DNA from: Lactiplantibacillus dongliensis
Lineage (GTDB): Bacteria > Bacillota > Bacilli > Lactobacillales > Lactobacillaceae
Assembly: GCF_005405105.1 (NCBI RefSeq)
Contig: NZ_BJDK01000022.1
Coordinates: 1-57,783 of the forward strand
DNA: 57,783 nucleotides
Direction of reading: 5' to 3'
The notes beneath the pieces are model-generated. The model ran no database searches, was not told the DNA's origin, and saw nothing but the letters and a program-made list of their open reading frames with translations. Positions 8,232 to 16,293 of the stretch are shown here, piece by piece (the stretch's first letter is position 1; each line of letters opens with the position of its first letter). The position numbers were made by a program, and so were the translations under genes.

Positions 8232-10733
8232 TTAGGTTAAGTGGTGAACCGTGGCCGCTGGCATCTCAGTCAGAGCGGCTGATTCATTCGTAAAGTATAA
8301 AATCTGATGCTTGGCAGCGACCGTTGCCAGCAGCTGCCAAGCTTGTTGCCGACGATGGGTATCAAAATTAACGAAGCCATCGTCAATCATTAATGGCAGC
8401 TGTGCCTGCGGACCGAGCTGGGTGATCAATGTCAACCGTAATGCCAGATACAATTGCTCTTTAGTCGCCGTCGATAATTCAGCCACACTAAATTGTGGTC
8501 CGTTAACCGCTTGCACGACCAGCGTATCGCCGTTTAACTTAATCTCATTATACCGCGACCCGGTCAGTTGTGCGAAAGTCGTACCAGCCGCCGTCAGAAT
8601 GGCTGGTAACTGCTGACTCGTTAACTGTTGCAAGGCAGTCTCAATCCAAGTTGCCCCTAATTGTCGGGTCACCCACTGCCGTGCCATCACCGTTAATTTG
8701 GTCTGCGCATCCGCCTGTTGCTGACGCAGGTCGGCATACCGACCATCGGCCACCAGTGCCTGTAACTGGGTTTGGGTGGTTGCCAATTGTTGGGTTTGCT
8801 CGGTAAGCTGTTGTTGCGTCGTTTGAATCGTAGCCCGATTCGTTTGAATCGCAGCCTGCAAAGCTGACAGCGTTGGATAAGCTTGTAACGCCGTTTGTTC
8901 TACAGGGGTTAACCGCGTCGTCAATTGATCGACACTCGTTTGGGTGGCCGTTCGCTGACTTTGTGTCGCCAACGCATCGGCCAAGGCCTCAACATCCGCT
9001 AAGCCATTTTGAGTAGCCAGTGCTTGCAACTGATCCGCGGTCGTTTGCAGTTGCGCGGTTAATTGTTTAACTTGGCGCTGAACATAGGCGAAGTCCGTCG
9101 ATGCCAAGCTTTGATGTTGCATGGCCTGATGAACCTGGTCATAGAAGCCCGTGACTTTTTGAACACTGACGACTAACCGTTGCTCATCTAACAGTAGCCA
9201 ATCACTGGCGAACTGATACGCTTGTAGTGCTTGCCAGACCGTCGCCGCTTGGGCCGCTGTCTGTTGTGATAAGGCCGTCACCTGTGCTTGACGACGTTGT
9301 AGCGCAGCTAGTTGATCCAGCTTAGTCAAAATTGCCGCTGAATCCAGATCTGGCGACCAACCTACCGCTGTTAGTAACGGCGCTAAAGTCCGGTCGGCCG
9401 TAGTTGGTCCCGCTGGTGCTAGTTGCTCCCAACCAAACCAACCTAACAGCCCCAATCCCACTAACATTAAGACCCATTTCAGCCCGCCAAGTGGTAGTAC
9501 TACCCCGGCAACTAATCCAATCCCTCCGGCAATTAGCCGCCAATCGGCCCTAAATGCTGGTGTTGACTGGGATTGCCGGGATTGCCGCGACCCGGTCGTT
9601 GCCGTTGTTAATACCGCCGCTTTTAAGCTAGCCACGGCTGATTGTTTGGCCGGTGATAACGCCGCCATTAATTCTGGCTGAGCCGTTTGTTGTTGCTGAT
9701 AGGATTGCTGTGCAGCCGTTGTCTGACTGGTTAAAGCTTGATACTGGCCCAATGCCTGCTGTAGCTCTGGCAGCTTGGGTTCTAAAGCATCAAACTGATT
9801 TTGGTGCGCCACATAGAAGCCAACTAATGACGTTGAATTCGCATCAACTGGTTGTTGCGTCAATTGTTCACGCGCACTAGCTAACGTGTGTCGTAACTCT
9901 GTTTGCGTCGTCGTCAATTGCTCATATTGTTGATTAACCGCCGCTGGTAGCGTAGTCGTTGCTGCTGACAGCTGCGTCTGCAACTGCTGTAATTGCTGAT
10001 AAACTGGCCATTGATTACGTAGATTGGCTAACTTTGGTTGTGCGTCGTTAGCCTGGCTCAATTGCTGTTGTAATTGGGTTTGTTGCGTTTGTAACTGTTG
10101 AACCGTTACCTGTAAGTGTTCATACGTCGCATAGTGATCACGCGCCGTTTGAAGATTCTGTTTTAAGGTCTGATACTGCTGTAAGGCTTGATTCAATGCA
10201 GGTTTACGCCCACGCGGTTTATATAACTCATCGGCGCTAGCCCGCAAATCAGCCGCTGTCGACCGCCACTGACTACTATCGAGGGTCCCAATCTGCTGTA
10301 ATTGGGTATTCAGGTCAGTCGCACTCAATGTTTTTAAAGCGGTCAATTCCGCTTGATTAAAAGTAAATAATTGCTTGTAACGGTTCTCGTCATATGGTGC
10401 CAGCCAACGTTCTAGTAATGTTAACGGCTGCGGATCACCCGTGGCCACATTAATTAATTCCGCTGGCTGATCACCTAGTCGCGTCAATCGATACGTCTGC
10501 CCCGCAACGAATAAATCCAGTGAACCGCCGTACTGACTCGTCGCCTTAGGTTCATACCGGTCAATTAAGTGCCGGCGGGTTGGAAAACCAAATAGCATAC
10601 CTAAGATAAACGCCCGCAACGTTGACTTACCGCTTTCATTGTCCCCGTAAATGACTTGTAGGCCAGCCGACAACTCGTAGACCTGCTGACTGAACTTACC
10701 AAAGCCCGCAATTTCAATGCGCCTAATCTCCAT
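8232..10733 (-). CDS. yhaN: YhaN, SbcC/Rad50-like AAA ATPase with coiled coils
   Basis: 833 aa. Walker A G-D-N-E-S-G-K-S-T at 30-38; Walker B region L-P-L-M-I-D-D-G near 775; very Gln/Leu/Thr-rich coiled-coil arms between about 180-370 and 470-700. A hydrophobic pair of segments near 400-440 suggests membrane contact, as in B. subtilis YhaN. It partners YhaO (metallophosphoesterase) like SbcC with SbcD or Rad50 with Mre11. Its start overlaps the yhaO end by 11 nt. Role: DNA end processing or membrane-linked nuclease complex, inferred from family. Confidence 0.9.
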   Translation of the reverse strand: MEIRRIEIAGFGKFSQQVYELSAGLQVIYGDNESGKSTLRAFILGMLFGFPTRRHLIDRYEPKATSQYGGSLDLFVAGQTYRLTRLGDQPAELINVATGDPQPLTLLERWLAPYDENRYKQLFTFNQAELTALKTLSATDLNTQLQQIGTLDSSQWRSTAADLRASADELYKPRGRKPALNQALQQYQTLKQNLQTARDHYATYEHLQVTVQQLQTQQTQLQQQLSQANDAQPKLANLRNQWPVYQQLQQLQTQLSAATTTLPAAVNQQYEQLTTTQTELRHTLASAREQLTQQPVDANSTSLVGFYVAHQNQFDALEPKLPELQQALGQYQALTSQTTAAQQSYQQQQTAQPELMAALSPAKQSAVASLKAAVLTTATTGSRQSRQSQSTPAFRADWRLIAGGIGLVAGVVLPLGGLKWVLMLVGLGLLGWFGWEQLAPAGPTTADRTLAPLLTAVGWSPDLDSAAILTKLDQLAALQRRQAQVTALSQQTAAQAATVWQALQAYQFASDWLLLDEQRLVVSVQKVTGFYDQVHQAMQHQSLASTDFAYVQRQVKQLTAQLQTTADQLQALATQNGLADVEALADALATQSQRTATQTSVDQLTTRLTPVEQTALQAYPTLSALQAAIQTNRATIQTTQQQLTEQTQQLATTQTQLQALVADGRYADLRQQQADAQTKLTVMARQWVTRQLGATWIETALQQLTSQQLPAILTAAGTTFAQLTGSRYNEIKLNGDTLVVQAVNGPQFSVAELSTATKEQLYLALRLTLITQLGPQAQLPLMIDDGFVNFDTHRRQQAWQLLATVAAKHQILYFTNESAALTEMPAATVHHLT

Positions 10734-11943
10734 CGGCTGCCCCGCCTTCCGTTGTTAAATGATATTGCTCTTGTAGCAAGCCCAGTACCCGTTGTCGCCA
10801 TTGGGCGGGTGTTAAGTCTTCTAATAAAGTTTGGTTTAAGAAGGGCTCCGCTAACAAATGATCCGCTAAAGCCGCAATCTGTTCAGTTGTCACCACCCGT
10901 TGACCAGCTTGCTGCCACACCGCTTGGTCAAGACCACCTAGTACCGGTTGCGACTTATCAGCAGCGAGTTGCAAGTCAACCGGCCAACAGGCAGTGGTGG
11001 TCAATTGACCTTGTAATTGGGTCAATAAGGCGCCCTGCGTGAGGGCCAACATGGCGGTCGCGCTTAATTCGACGGTCGTCGGTAAGGTAATGAGCACTAA
11101 TTCAGTCCCATCTTCAGCAGTCGTTGAAAACTGGTCAACAAGTTGTTTCAACAACGTTGGTCGATCCACAGGCCCCTGCAATTTTGGGGTCCAGGTCGTC
11201 CAGGTAATCGGCGCTAACGCGTGGAAAACGGGCCGTAACGTCTGGTCGGCTTGACTTTCGACAATCAAGCAACCTTTTTGACCGGTTTCATCACGGTACC
11301 GGCCTTGCAAATTTCCAGGATAAACGACGGGTGGCACGGTATTCAACGTTTGCCGCTGATGGATATGGCCAAGTGCCCAGTAATCATAATGCTTGGCCAG
11401 TAACTCGCCCACACTAAACGGCGCGTAATGATCGCCCGCAGTCCCTAATTGCCCATGCAGCATGCCAATATGGTAATCGACCGTTGGCAGTTTGGCGGGA
11501 TAGTCAGCGATTTTCGGCGTTGTCACCCACCGCTGGTCATAGCTAAACCCACTGATGGCGACTTGCGTCTGATCCGCCGTCGTTAGCGTAACCGTCTTAA
11601 CGGATGGCCCAAATGCATGCACATTCGCCGGAAAATGCCACTGACTACCCGCTGGCTGATAATCGTGATTACCAAATGATAAGACGACGGGAATCCGCGC
11701 GACGTTCAAACGTTCAAGCGCTGCCATCAAACCGGCCTGAGCCGCGACACTTTGTGCTTGTTGATCAAACAAATCGCCCACTAGTAACACAAAATCAACT
11801 TGTTCGGTGATTGCTAGATTCACTAACCGGGTCAATGCGGTTAACGGGGCTGCAATCAACTGTGACCGTAGCGCTGACGGGACCCCCGTCAAGCCTTGAA
11901 ACGGCGTATCTAAATGTAAATCAGCCGCATGCAAAAATTTCAT
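10723..11943 (-). CDS. yhaO: YhaO, SbcD/Mre11-like metallophosphoesterase
   Basis: 406 aa from ATG 11943 (MKFLHAADLHLD) with AAGGGGTG upstream; a longer reading to 12030 would run into a repeat and is rejected. Phosphoesterase motifs: D8-L-H10 (A-D-L-H), G-D57-L-F-D, G-N92-H93-D94, H-G-Q and G-H-I-H further on. These give the two-metal site of Mre11/SbcD nucleases. The C-terminal half (about 290-406) is the capping and partner-binding region. First gene of yhaO-yhaN-yhaM; a full copy of the dispersed repeat begins 45 bp upstream of its start. Confidence 0.93.
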   Translation of the reverse strand: MKFLHAADLHLDTPFQGLTGVPSALRSQLIAAPLTALTRLVNLAITEQVDFVLLVGDLFDQQAQSVAAQAGLMAALERLNVARIPVVLSFGNHDYQPAGSQWHFPANVHAFGPSVKTVTLTTADQTQVAISGFSYDQRWVTTPKIADYPAKLPTVDYHIGMLHGQLGTAGDHYAPFSVGELLAKHYDYWALGHIHQRQTLNTVPPVVYPGNLQGRYRDETGQKGCLIVESQADQTLRPVFHALAPITWTTWTPKLQGPVDRPTLLKQLVDQFSTTAEDGTELVLITLPTTVELSATAMLALTQGALLTQLQGQLTTTACWPVDLQLAADKSQPVLGGLDQAVWQQAGQRVVTTEQIAALADHLLAEPFLNQTLLEDLTPAQWRQRVLGLLQEQYHLTTEGGAADGD

Positions 11944-11987
11944 GCTGGTTGTCACCCCTTGTCTTGAAATTTGATTAGTTGTACTTG

Positions 11988-12138
11988 TCGCTCTGGCTGG
12001 CCTGGATTGACGCTGGAACGTGGTGGCCACGTTTGCGAGCCAAAGTACAGTTTCGCCAGCCGGGCTTTGACTAATCCGAGTAAAATCACTCGGCTAAGTC
12101 AAACGACACCACTGAGCGGCATCCAGTCCGCCCTGTGC
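11988..12138 (+). repeat. Dispersed structured repeat, full copy B
   Basis: About 150 bp sharing the blocks CTGGAACGTGG, CCACGTTTG, GAGCC, GCCGGGCTTTGACTAA and AAACGACACCACTGAGC with copies at 15143 and 44569. Internal helices: AACGTGG/CCACGTT, GCGAG/TTCGC, TTTGACT..CCGAG/CTCGG..AGTCAAA, and terminal CTGGAT/ATCCAG. Read in the plus direction, that is antisense to yhaO, yhaN and yheA. Confidence 0.75.
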
Positions 12139-12351
12139 TAGTAAAACTCATTCTTGAATGCTTGATGCCAGTTAAAATTGCTGCCTGCCGGTTGCTGAAA
12201 GGCCATGAGCCATTGTCCCAGCCGATGCTGGACCAACCAGAGTGGCAATTTAAACCAACTAACACCAAGCGTATTCTTGAAACTTATTTTATTAAGGTTT
12301 CGTTGATAACTGCGATTAACCTGCGACCGGTATCGCCACCTACCTGCTCTC
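12139..12351. other. Intergenic stretch upstream of yhaO, downstream of yheA
   Basis: Apart from the two repeat copies nothing coding is convincing; short frames here have no ribosome site. A yhaO promoter should lie between 11950 and 12404 but I see no consensus pair. Confidence 0.4.
12217..12250 (-). repeat. 5' fragment of the dispersed repeat, inverted
   Basis: On the minus strand TTGCCACTCTGGTTGG and AGCATCGGCTGG, the left-end signature; similarity ends within the first helix. It faces copy B head to head about 80 bp away. Confidence 0.6.
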
Positions 12352-12390
12352 AAAAAAAGAGGCAATCACGAAATATCGTCATTGCCTCTT
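12352..12390 (-). terminator. yheA terminator
   Basis: AAGAGGCAATGACGA / CGTGATTGCCTCTT stem then T7 on the minus strand. Confidence 0.9.
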
Positions 12391-12404
12391 AGTTACCTTA
12401 AACT

Positions 12405-12749
12405 TTAGTCTTGGTATAATTCTTGAACGGGCTTAGTGATGATTTGGTTTAAATCATTCATTAATTGGTTCAAGCCACGTTCCTTAGTCATTAAGGCTTT
12501 AATTTCATCGACATTGCCAACTTTATCAGCTAATTCATGTGCTTTTTGAACTTCATCGTCGCCTAATTCTTCGCCATTCATTTGCTTTTGTGACAATTGC
12601 ATTTGAATTTCTTGGAATTCTTTGAACAGGCTAAACGCACTCTCATTTGCATGCATTGCTTGATAAGCAGCTTGCAACTCTTTAAATTCCTTAGTGCCAC
12701 GTAATTCTTGTTCTAATTGGTTCGCAGTATCGTAAATGTTTACAGCCAT
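12405..12749 (-). CDS. yheA: YheA/YlbF-family regulator (UPF0342)
   Basis: 114 aa, all-helical, highly charged. The start at 12749 (MAVNIYDTAN) has AGGAGG nine bases upstream; six extra codons before it are excluded. Proteins of the YlbF/YmcA/YheA group form helical bundles; YlbF and YmcA bind RNase Y, while YheA itself has no firm role. The location beside yhaMNO, which includes an exoribonuclease, fits an RNA-linked role but this is inference. Ends at a strong terminator. Confidence 0.88.
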   Translation of the reverse strand: MAVNIYDTANQLEQELRGTKEFKELQAAYQAMHANESAFSLFKEFQEIQMQLSQKQMNGEELGDDEVQKAHELADKVGNVDEIKALMTKERGLNQLMNDLNQIITKPVQELYQD

Positions 12750-12822
12750 CGTCGCGTTCCTCCTCAAAGTATGTGTCAGCTATAGTTTATCATTTTTGAA
12801 AGGGCTTGAATAGCTGTTAACA

Positions 12823-14955
12823 CTAGTTCCCGATTAATTTTTTCGCCGATGAGAACCAGTTCTTAGCCGCATCAGAAACGGTCTTGCCGACCTTATTTGC
12901 ACCCTTTTGAGCATCGTCCCAAACGGAACTACCACTGGCTGAATTATCCGTTGAACTCTGGTTAGCCAAGGTAGCAGCATCTTTGGTGCCAAAGCTGGTT
13001 TGTTTCGTGTTTGGCAAGATGTTTTCCATCTCATTCTTATATAACGCTGATAATTGGTTTTCAGATAAACTCTTCAAATAATGTGTACTATTCGTCGAAT
13101 CAAACCCAATCCAAGTTGTTACGACAACATCTGGCGTATATCCAATCATCCACTGATCCTTTGTCCCGGAACCAGTCTTATAATCGGCTTGCGTACTCCC
13201 AGTCTTACCGGCAATAGCATAGCCATAAGGTTTCGCAGCCGCCCCCGTCCCGCTGTTATAGACCCCCAGCATCATACTGGTCATCTCTTTAGCGACACTG
13301 GCCGACATCAGCTTTTTACTCTTAGTTGCCGTGTTATCGACGATCGTCTTGCCACTCGCATCAACAATCTTGGTGATATAGTGCGCAGTGGTCTTCTTGC
13401 CGCTATTGGCAAACGCCGTATAGGCACTAGCCATTTGCTGCGGCGAGACCCCTGTCGTCAAACCACCTAAAGCCAACGCTAGGTTATCATCGTCCTTGGT
13501 AACTGGTAAGCCAAATTTCTTAACGGAAGCATAACCTTTATTGACACCGACTTTGTTCAGCAACCAAACAGCCGGAATGTTAATACTTTGCGCCAAAGCT
13601 TCGTACATCGGGACTGATTTAGCATAAACATTATCATAGTTTTTCGGCGCGTATTTATTAGCGCCAAACGTTTGCTTCTTATTAGAGAGATCCGAATCAT
13701 ACGTATAGCCATTCTCAAGCGCGGGTGTGTAGACCGCTAGCGGCTTGATAGTCGATCCTGGTTGCCGTTTAATCTGCGTTGCACGGTTAAAGCCCCGAAA
13801 GACGTGTTTACCACGGCCACCAACGACAGCCATTACGCCACCGGTTGATGGATTAACCGCAATCGACGCCCCTTGAACCTTGGTGCCGTCCGCCGCATTT
13901 TCTGGGAATAAGGTACTATTCTTAAAGGACGCCTGCATCGAGCTTTGATCTTTTTGATCCAAAGAGGTATAGATCTTATACCCCCGATTCATAATATCGG
14001 ACTCACTTAAGCCATACTTATTAATCGCTTCATTAATCACCGCATCAAAATAATAAGGATATTTATAGCCACTATAATAATGATAGTTATCATTCAGCGT
14101 AATCGTCTTCTGTGAATAGAACGTATACTGGCTTTTAGTTAACTTATCATTATTAACCATATTATTTAAGACCACATTACGCCGTTTTTTAGCTGCGCTC
14201 GGATGATCAATCGGGTTATAGCCACTCGGTGAACTCAACATTCCGGCTAAGACAGCTGCTTGATCCACGCTGAGTTCGGCCGCATGAACCCCAAAATACT
14301 TCTCAGCAGCATCCTCGGCGCCCCAGACGCCATGACCAAAGTAAGCATTATTCAAATACATCGCTAAAATTTGATTTTTCGAATAAACGTTTTCCGTTTC
14401 AATCGATAAGAAAATTTCGCGCAGCTTTCGAGTAAACGTTTGTTGCTGCGTTAAGTAGGCATTTTTGACCAATTGTTGCGTCAACGTACTCCCACCGCCA
14501 CTAATGTAATTGCGGCCGAGAAGCTTATTAACGACTAACAGCATAAAAGCCCGACCAATCCCCTTTACAGAAAACCCATGTTCCTTGTAAAAATTCCGAT
14601 CTTCAGTCGAAATGACGGCATTTTGCAAGTTCGTCGAAATCTTATCTAGATGGACATAGGTCCCCTTTTGGGAATAGAGTGACCCCGCCTTTTGTTTACT
14701 GGCATCATAAATAACGGTCGTCTTCTCTAACTCCGCTTGTAAATTACCAATCTTCGCCGTTTTGGCTTCAAAAGTTAAATAAGTGCTGACCACTAAAATC
14801 ATCGTTAAAATCATGACAATTAGCCAACGGGTTAGTTGTCGTCGATGCCATTGGTAGCCGACGATCGCCCAGAAGCGTTGCCAATACGGTTTTAACCAGT
14901 GGCCTATGACCCGTAATCCATCTTTGATGGTGGACCAAAAACCATTATTTTGCAT
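12823..14955 (-). CDS. pbp2A: Class A penicillin-binding protein (PBP2A)
   Basis: 710 aa from ATG 14955 with AAGGGGAAG upstream. Short cytosolic part, one membrane segment (about 43-60), GT51 transglycosylase with catalytic Glu118 in T-E-D-R-N-F-Y and S-T-L-T-Q-Q near 156-161, then a transpeptidase with S401-T-I-K404, S-I-N near 461 and K-T-G-S near 578. The C-terminus is Ser/Asn-rich. It polymerises and cross-links peptidoglycan. The 5' untranslated region carries a strong hairpin ending just before the ribosome site. Confidence 0.94.
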   Translation of the reverse strand: MQNNGFWSTIKDGLRVIGHWLKPYWQRFWAIVGYQWHRRQLTRWLIVMILTMILVVSTYLTFEAKTAKIGNLQAELEKTTVIYDASKQKAGSLYSQKGTYVHLDKISTNLQNAVISTEDRNFYKEHGFSVKGIGRAFMLLVVNKLLGRNYISGGGSTLTQQLVKNAYLTQQQTFTRKLREIFLSIETENVYSKNQILAMYLNNAYFGHGVWGAEDAAEKYFGVHAAELSVDQAAVLAGMLSSPSGYNPIDHPSAAKKRRNVVLNNMVNNDKLTKSQYTFYSQKTITLNDNYHYYSGYKYPYYFDAVINEAINKYGLSESDIMNRGYKIYTSLDQKDQSSMQASFKNSTLFPENAADGTKVQGASIAVNPSTGGVMAVVGGRGKHVFRGFNRATQIKRQPGSTIKPLAVYTPALENGYTYDSDLSNKKQTFGANKYAPKNYDNVYAKSVPMYEALAQSINIPAVWLLNKVGVNKGYASVKKFGLPVTKDDDNLALALGGLTTGVSPQQMASAYTAFANSGKKTTAHYITKIVDASGKTIVDNTATKSKKLMSASVAKEMTSMMLGVYNSGTGAAAKPYGYAIAGKTGSTQADYKTGSGTKDQWMIGYTPDVVVTTWIGFDSTNSTHYLKSLSENQLSALYKNEMENILPNTKQTSFGTKDAATLANQSSTDNSASGSSVWDDAQKGANKVGKTVSDAAKNWFSSAKKLIGN

Positions 14956-14976
14956 AATCTTCCCCTTGTTCAAAAG

Positions 14977-15023
14977 GCCGTTAAGTCGTTAGTTGAAAAC
15001 CGCCGTTCCAACTAACTAACGGC
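14977..15023 (-). promoter_or_regulatory. 5'-UTR hairpin before pbp2A
   Basis: Leftward GCCGTTAGTTAGTTGG pairs with CAACTAACGACTTAACGGC across a short loop. CCTTTTG and then the pbp2A ribosome site follow. It could act as an attenuator, an mRNA stabiliser or a leftover terminator. No regulator is evident. Confidence 0.6.
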
Positions 15024-15142
15024 ACTCGTTACTTTTTTAAACTCCGATAATTGTATCATAAATCCGATTTTCCTTGGCATCGGGGTCAAAGCTTGACTAA
15101 ATCTTCAAAAACTTAAAGCTTTGTGAACTAACTGGCTGATAA
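15024..15142. other. Upstream region of pbp2A
   Basis: A/T-rich, no gene. TTGTATCATAAATCC is read leftward but I cannot define a clear promoter. Confidence 0.35.
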
Positions 15143-15294
15143 TTGCCACTCTGGTTGAGCCAGAATCAGCTGGAACGTGGTGACCACGTTTTTGAGCCAT
15201 AGGTCGGCCTCAAAAGCCGGGCTTTGACTAAGTCGGAAGAATCACCGGCTTAGTCAAACGACACCACTGAGCCAATCCTGACCCGCCCGGCGTT
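15143..15294 (+). repeat. Dispersed structured repeat, full copy C
   Basis: Best-preserved copy. Helices: AACGTGG/CCACGTT (15174-15180 with 15184-15190), TTTTGAG/CTCAAAA (15190-15196 with 15209-15215), TTTGACTAAG-CGG / CCGGCTTAGTCAAA (15223-15236 with 15244-15257), then the conserved tail AAACGACACCACTGAGC. The terminal helix CAGAATC/ATCCTG is partly degraded. No coding potential. Lies between pbp2A and the small basic gene. Confidence 0.8.
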
Positions 15295-15419
15295 AATAAG
15301 TCCGTTGCATATAAATTTACGCTTTAATTATTGAATTCAGTTATTTTAGTGACACCGTTTTGATACGGACTAGTCTTTCGGATACTGAATCATTTAGTCT
15401 CAATTAAATTCGATGAAAC

Positions 15420-15455
15420 AAAAAAGGCTTGAGACCTTGTTTGTCCCAAGCTTTT
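15420..15455 (-). terminator. Terminator of the 40-aa gene
   Basis: AAGCTTGGGAC / GTCTCAAGCCTT stem followed by T5-6, minus strand. Confidence 0.85.
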
Positions 15456-15576
15456 ATTTCCGGCGCACACCGCGGCGGTTGGCATTTAATTCATTTTGTT
15501 GCTTGCGGAACTTTTCGAAAGTGGCATCACGCTTATCTTGATTCTTGCGCGGACTGCGTTTTTTCGTATATTTCAT
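15454..15576 (-). CDS. Small, highly basic 40-aa protein
   Basis: MKYTKKRSPRKNQDKRDATF and 20 further residues ending NRRGVRRK. About 15 of 40 residues are Lys or Arg, with no Cys, Trp or hydrophobic core, suggesting a nucleic-acid or ribosome-binding peptide. Start ATG 15576 with GGCGGTGA upstream; own terminator overlaps the stop. It stands alone between pbp2A and argR. Short conserved-looking basic proteins of this kind are known in lactobacilli but I do not recognise a named family. Confidence 0.65.
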   Translation of the reverse strand: MKYTKKRSPRKNQDKRDATFEKFRKQQNELNANRRGVRRK

Positions 15577-15641
15577 TTGATTCACCGCCTTTGTTAACCT
15601 AATTAGATAGGTCAACTATACCGTGAATAACTGCAGAATGC

Positions 15642-15668
15642 AAAAAAGTCCCCCAAAAGGGCGGGATT
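15642..15668 (-). terminator. argR terminator
   Basis: TCCCGCCC-tttt-GGGGGA stem then T6 on the minus strand. Confidence 0.85.
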
Positions 15669-15678
15669 TTCATAACTG

Positions 15679-16146
15679 TTAAAGCTCATCATCATCACGA
15701 ATGTGGCTGGCAAACAAATCATGTAATTCAGTCGCCACTGCAGTGCTAGGGCTAATGATAAAGATCGTATCATGGCCTGCTAAAGTGCCGCTCACTTCCG
15801 GTAACTTCAGATCATCGATAATTGCCGCCAACAAATTCCCGTTACTCGGCAAGGTATGAATGATGTTCATGAATTCAACCCGGTCAATTCCGGTCACCAC
15901 TTCGTGTAAACTATCAAATAAGCGATCAGTTTCGTTCTTACTACTTTCTTTAAAGATCGTGTAGCGCGCGCGCCCACTGTCGTCAGGTGACTTCACGATT
16001 TGCATCTCTCGGATATCCCGCGAAATGGTCGCTTGCGTTGCGGCAATCCCTTCCGCCTTTAAACGGGCCATCAAGTCTTCTTGGGTGGCAATCGGGTATT
16101 CAGTAATCAACTGTTCAATGGCAGCTTGCCGATCAGTCTTCTTCAT
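15679..16146 (-). CDS. argR: Arginine repressor ArgR
   Basis: 155 aa from ATG 16146, preceded by GGGGAGGT. Winged-helix N-terminal domain (about 1-70) with the ArgR signature A-T-Q-A-T-I-S-R-D-I-R-E-M near 37-50; hexamerisation and arginine-binding C-terminal domain with G-T-L-A-G-H-D-T-I-F near 120-130 and an acidic end (RDDDEL). It should repress arginine synthesis or activate catabolism genes. L. plantarum carries two ArgR-type proteins that act together; this is one of such a pair by family, but the partner is not in the window. Confidence 0.92.
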   Translation of the reverse strand: MKKTDRQAAIEQLITEYPIATQEDLMARLKAEGIAATQATISRDIREMQIVKSPDDSGRARYTIFKESSKNETDRLFDSLHEVVTGIDRVEFMNIIHTLPSNGNLLAAIIDDLKLPEVSGTLAGHDTIFIISPSTAVATELHDLFASHIRDDDEL

Positions 16147-16218
16147 TCTGCGGGACCTCCCCTGATAAATTATGAATACATTATAGCAAATATTCACCCT
16201 GCAAACTACTACACCAAC

Positions 16219-16261
16219 AAAAAAAGCCTGTTTTCGCGGTTTTAAGTCCGGAAAACAAGCT
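16219..16261 (-). terminator. Terminator of the aminotransferase gene
   Basis: AGCTTGTTTTC / GAAAACAGGCT stem with a long loop then T7, leftward. It separates the aminotransferase from argR. Confidence 0.75.
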
Positions 16262-16293
16262 AACAAATGCATAACTATCCGTTCAGCTTCTGA

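Noticed and set aside
8232-11943. yhaO-yhaN as a phage-defence nuclease pair
   Set aside because: They are SbcCD-like but core genes with yhaM, yheA and prsA in conserved Firmicutes order.
10601-12030. Longer N-termini for yhaO (to 12030) and an overlapping minus-strand frame at 10601-10801
   Set aside because: The extra yhaO residues come from repeat sequence and lack a ribosome site; MKFLHAADLH at 11943 is the family start. The other frame is a shadow of the yhaO/yhaN junction.
12086-12392. Several 60-85 aa frames on both strands
   Set aside because: They lie across the repeat copies and a terminator, have no ribosome site and encode low-quality sequence.
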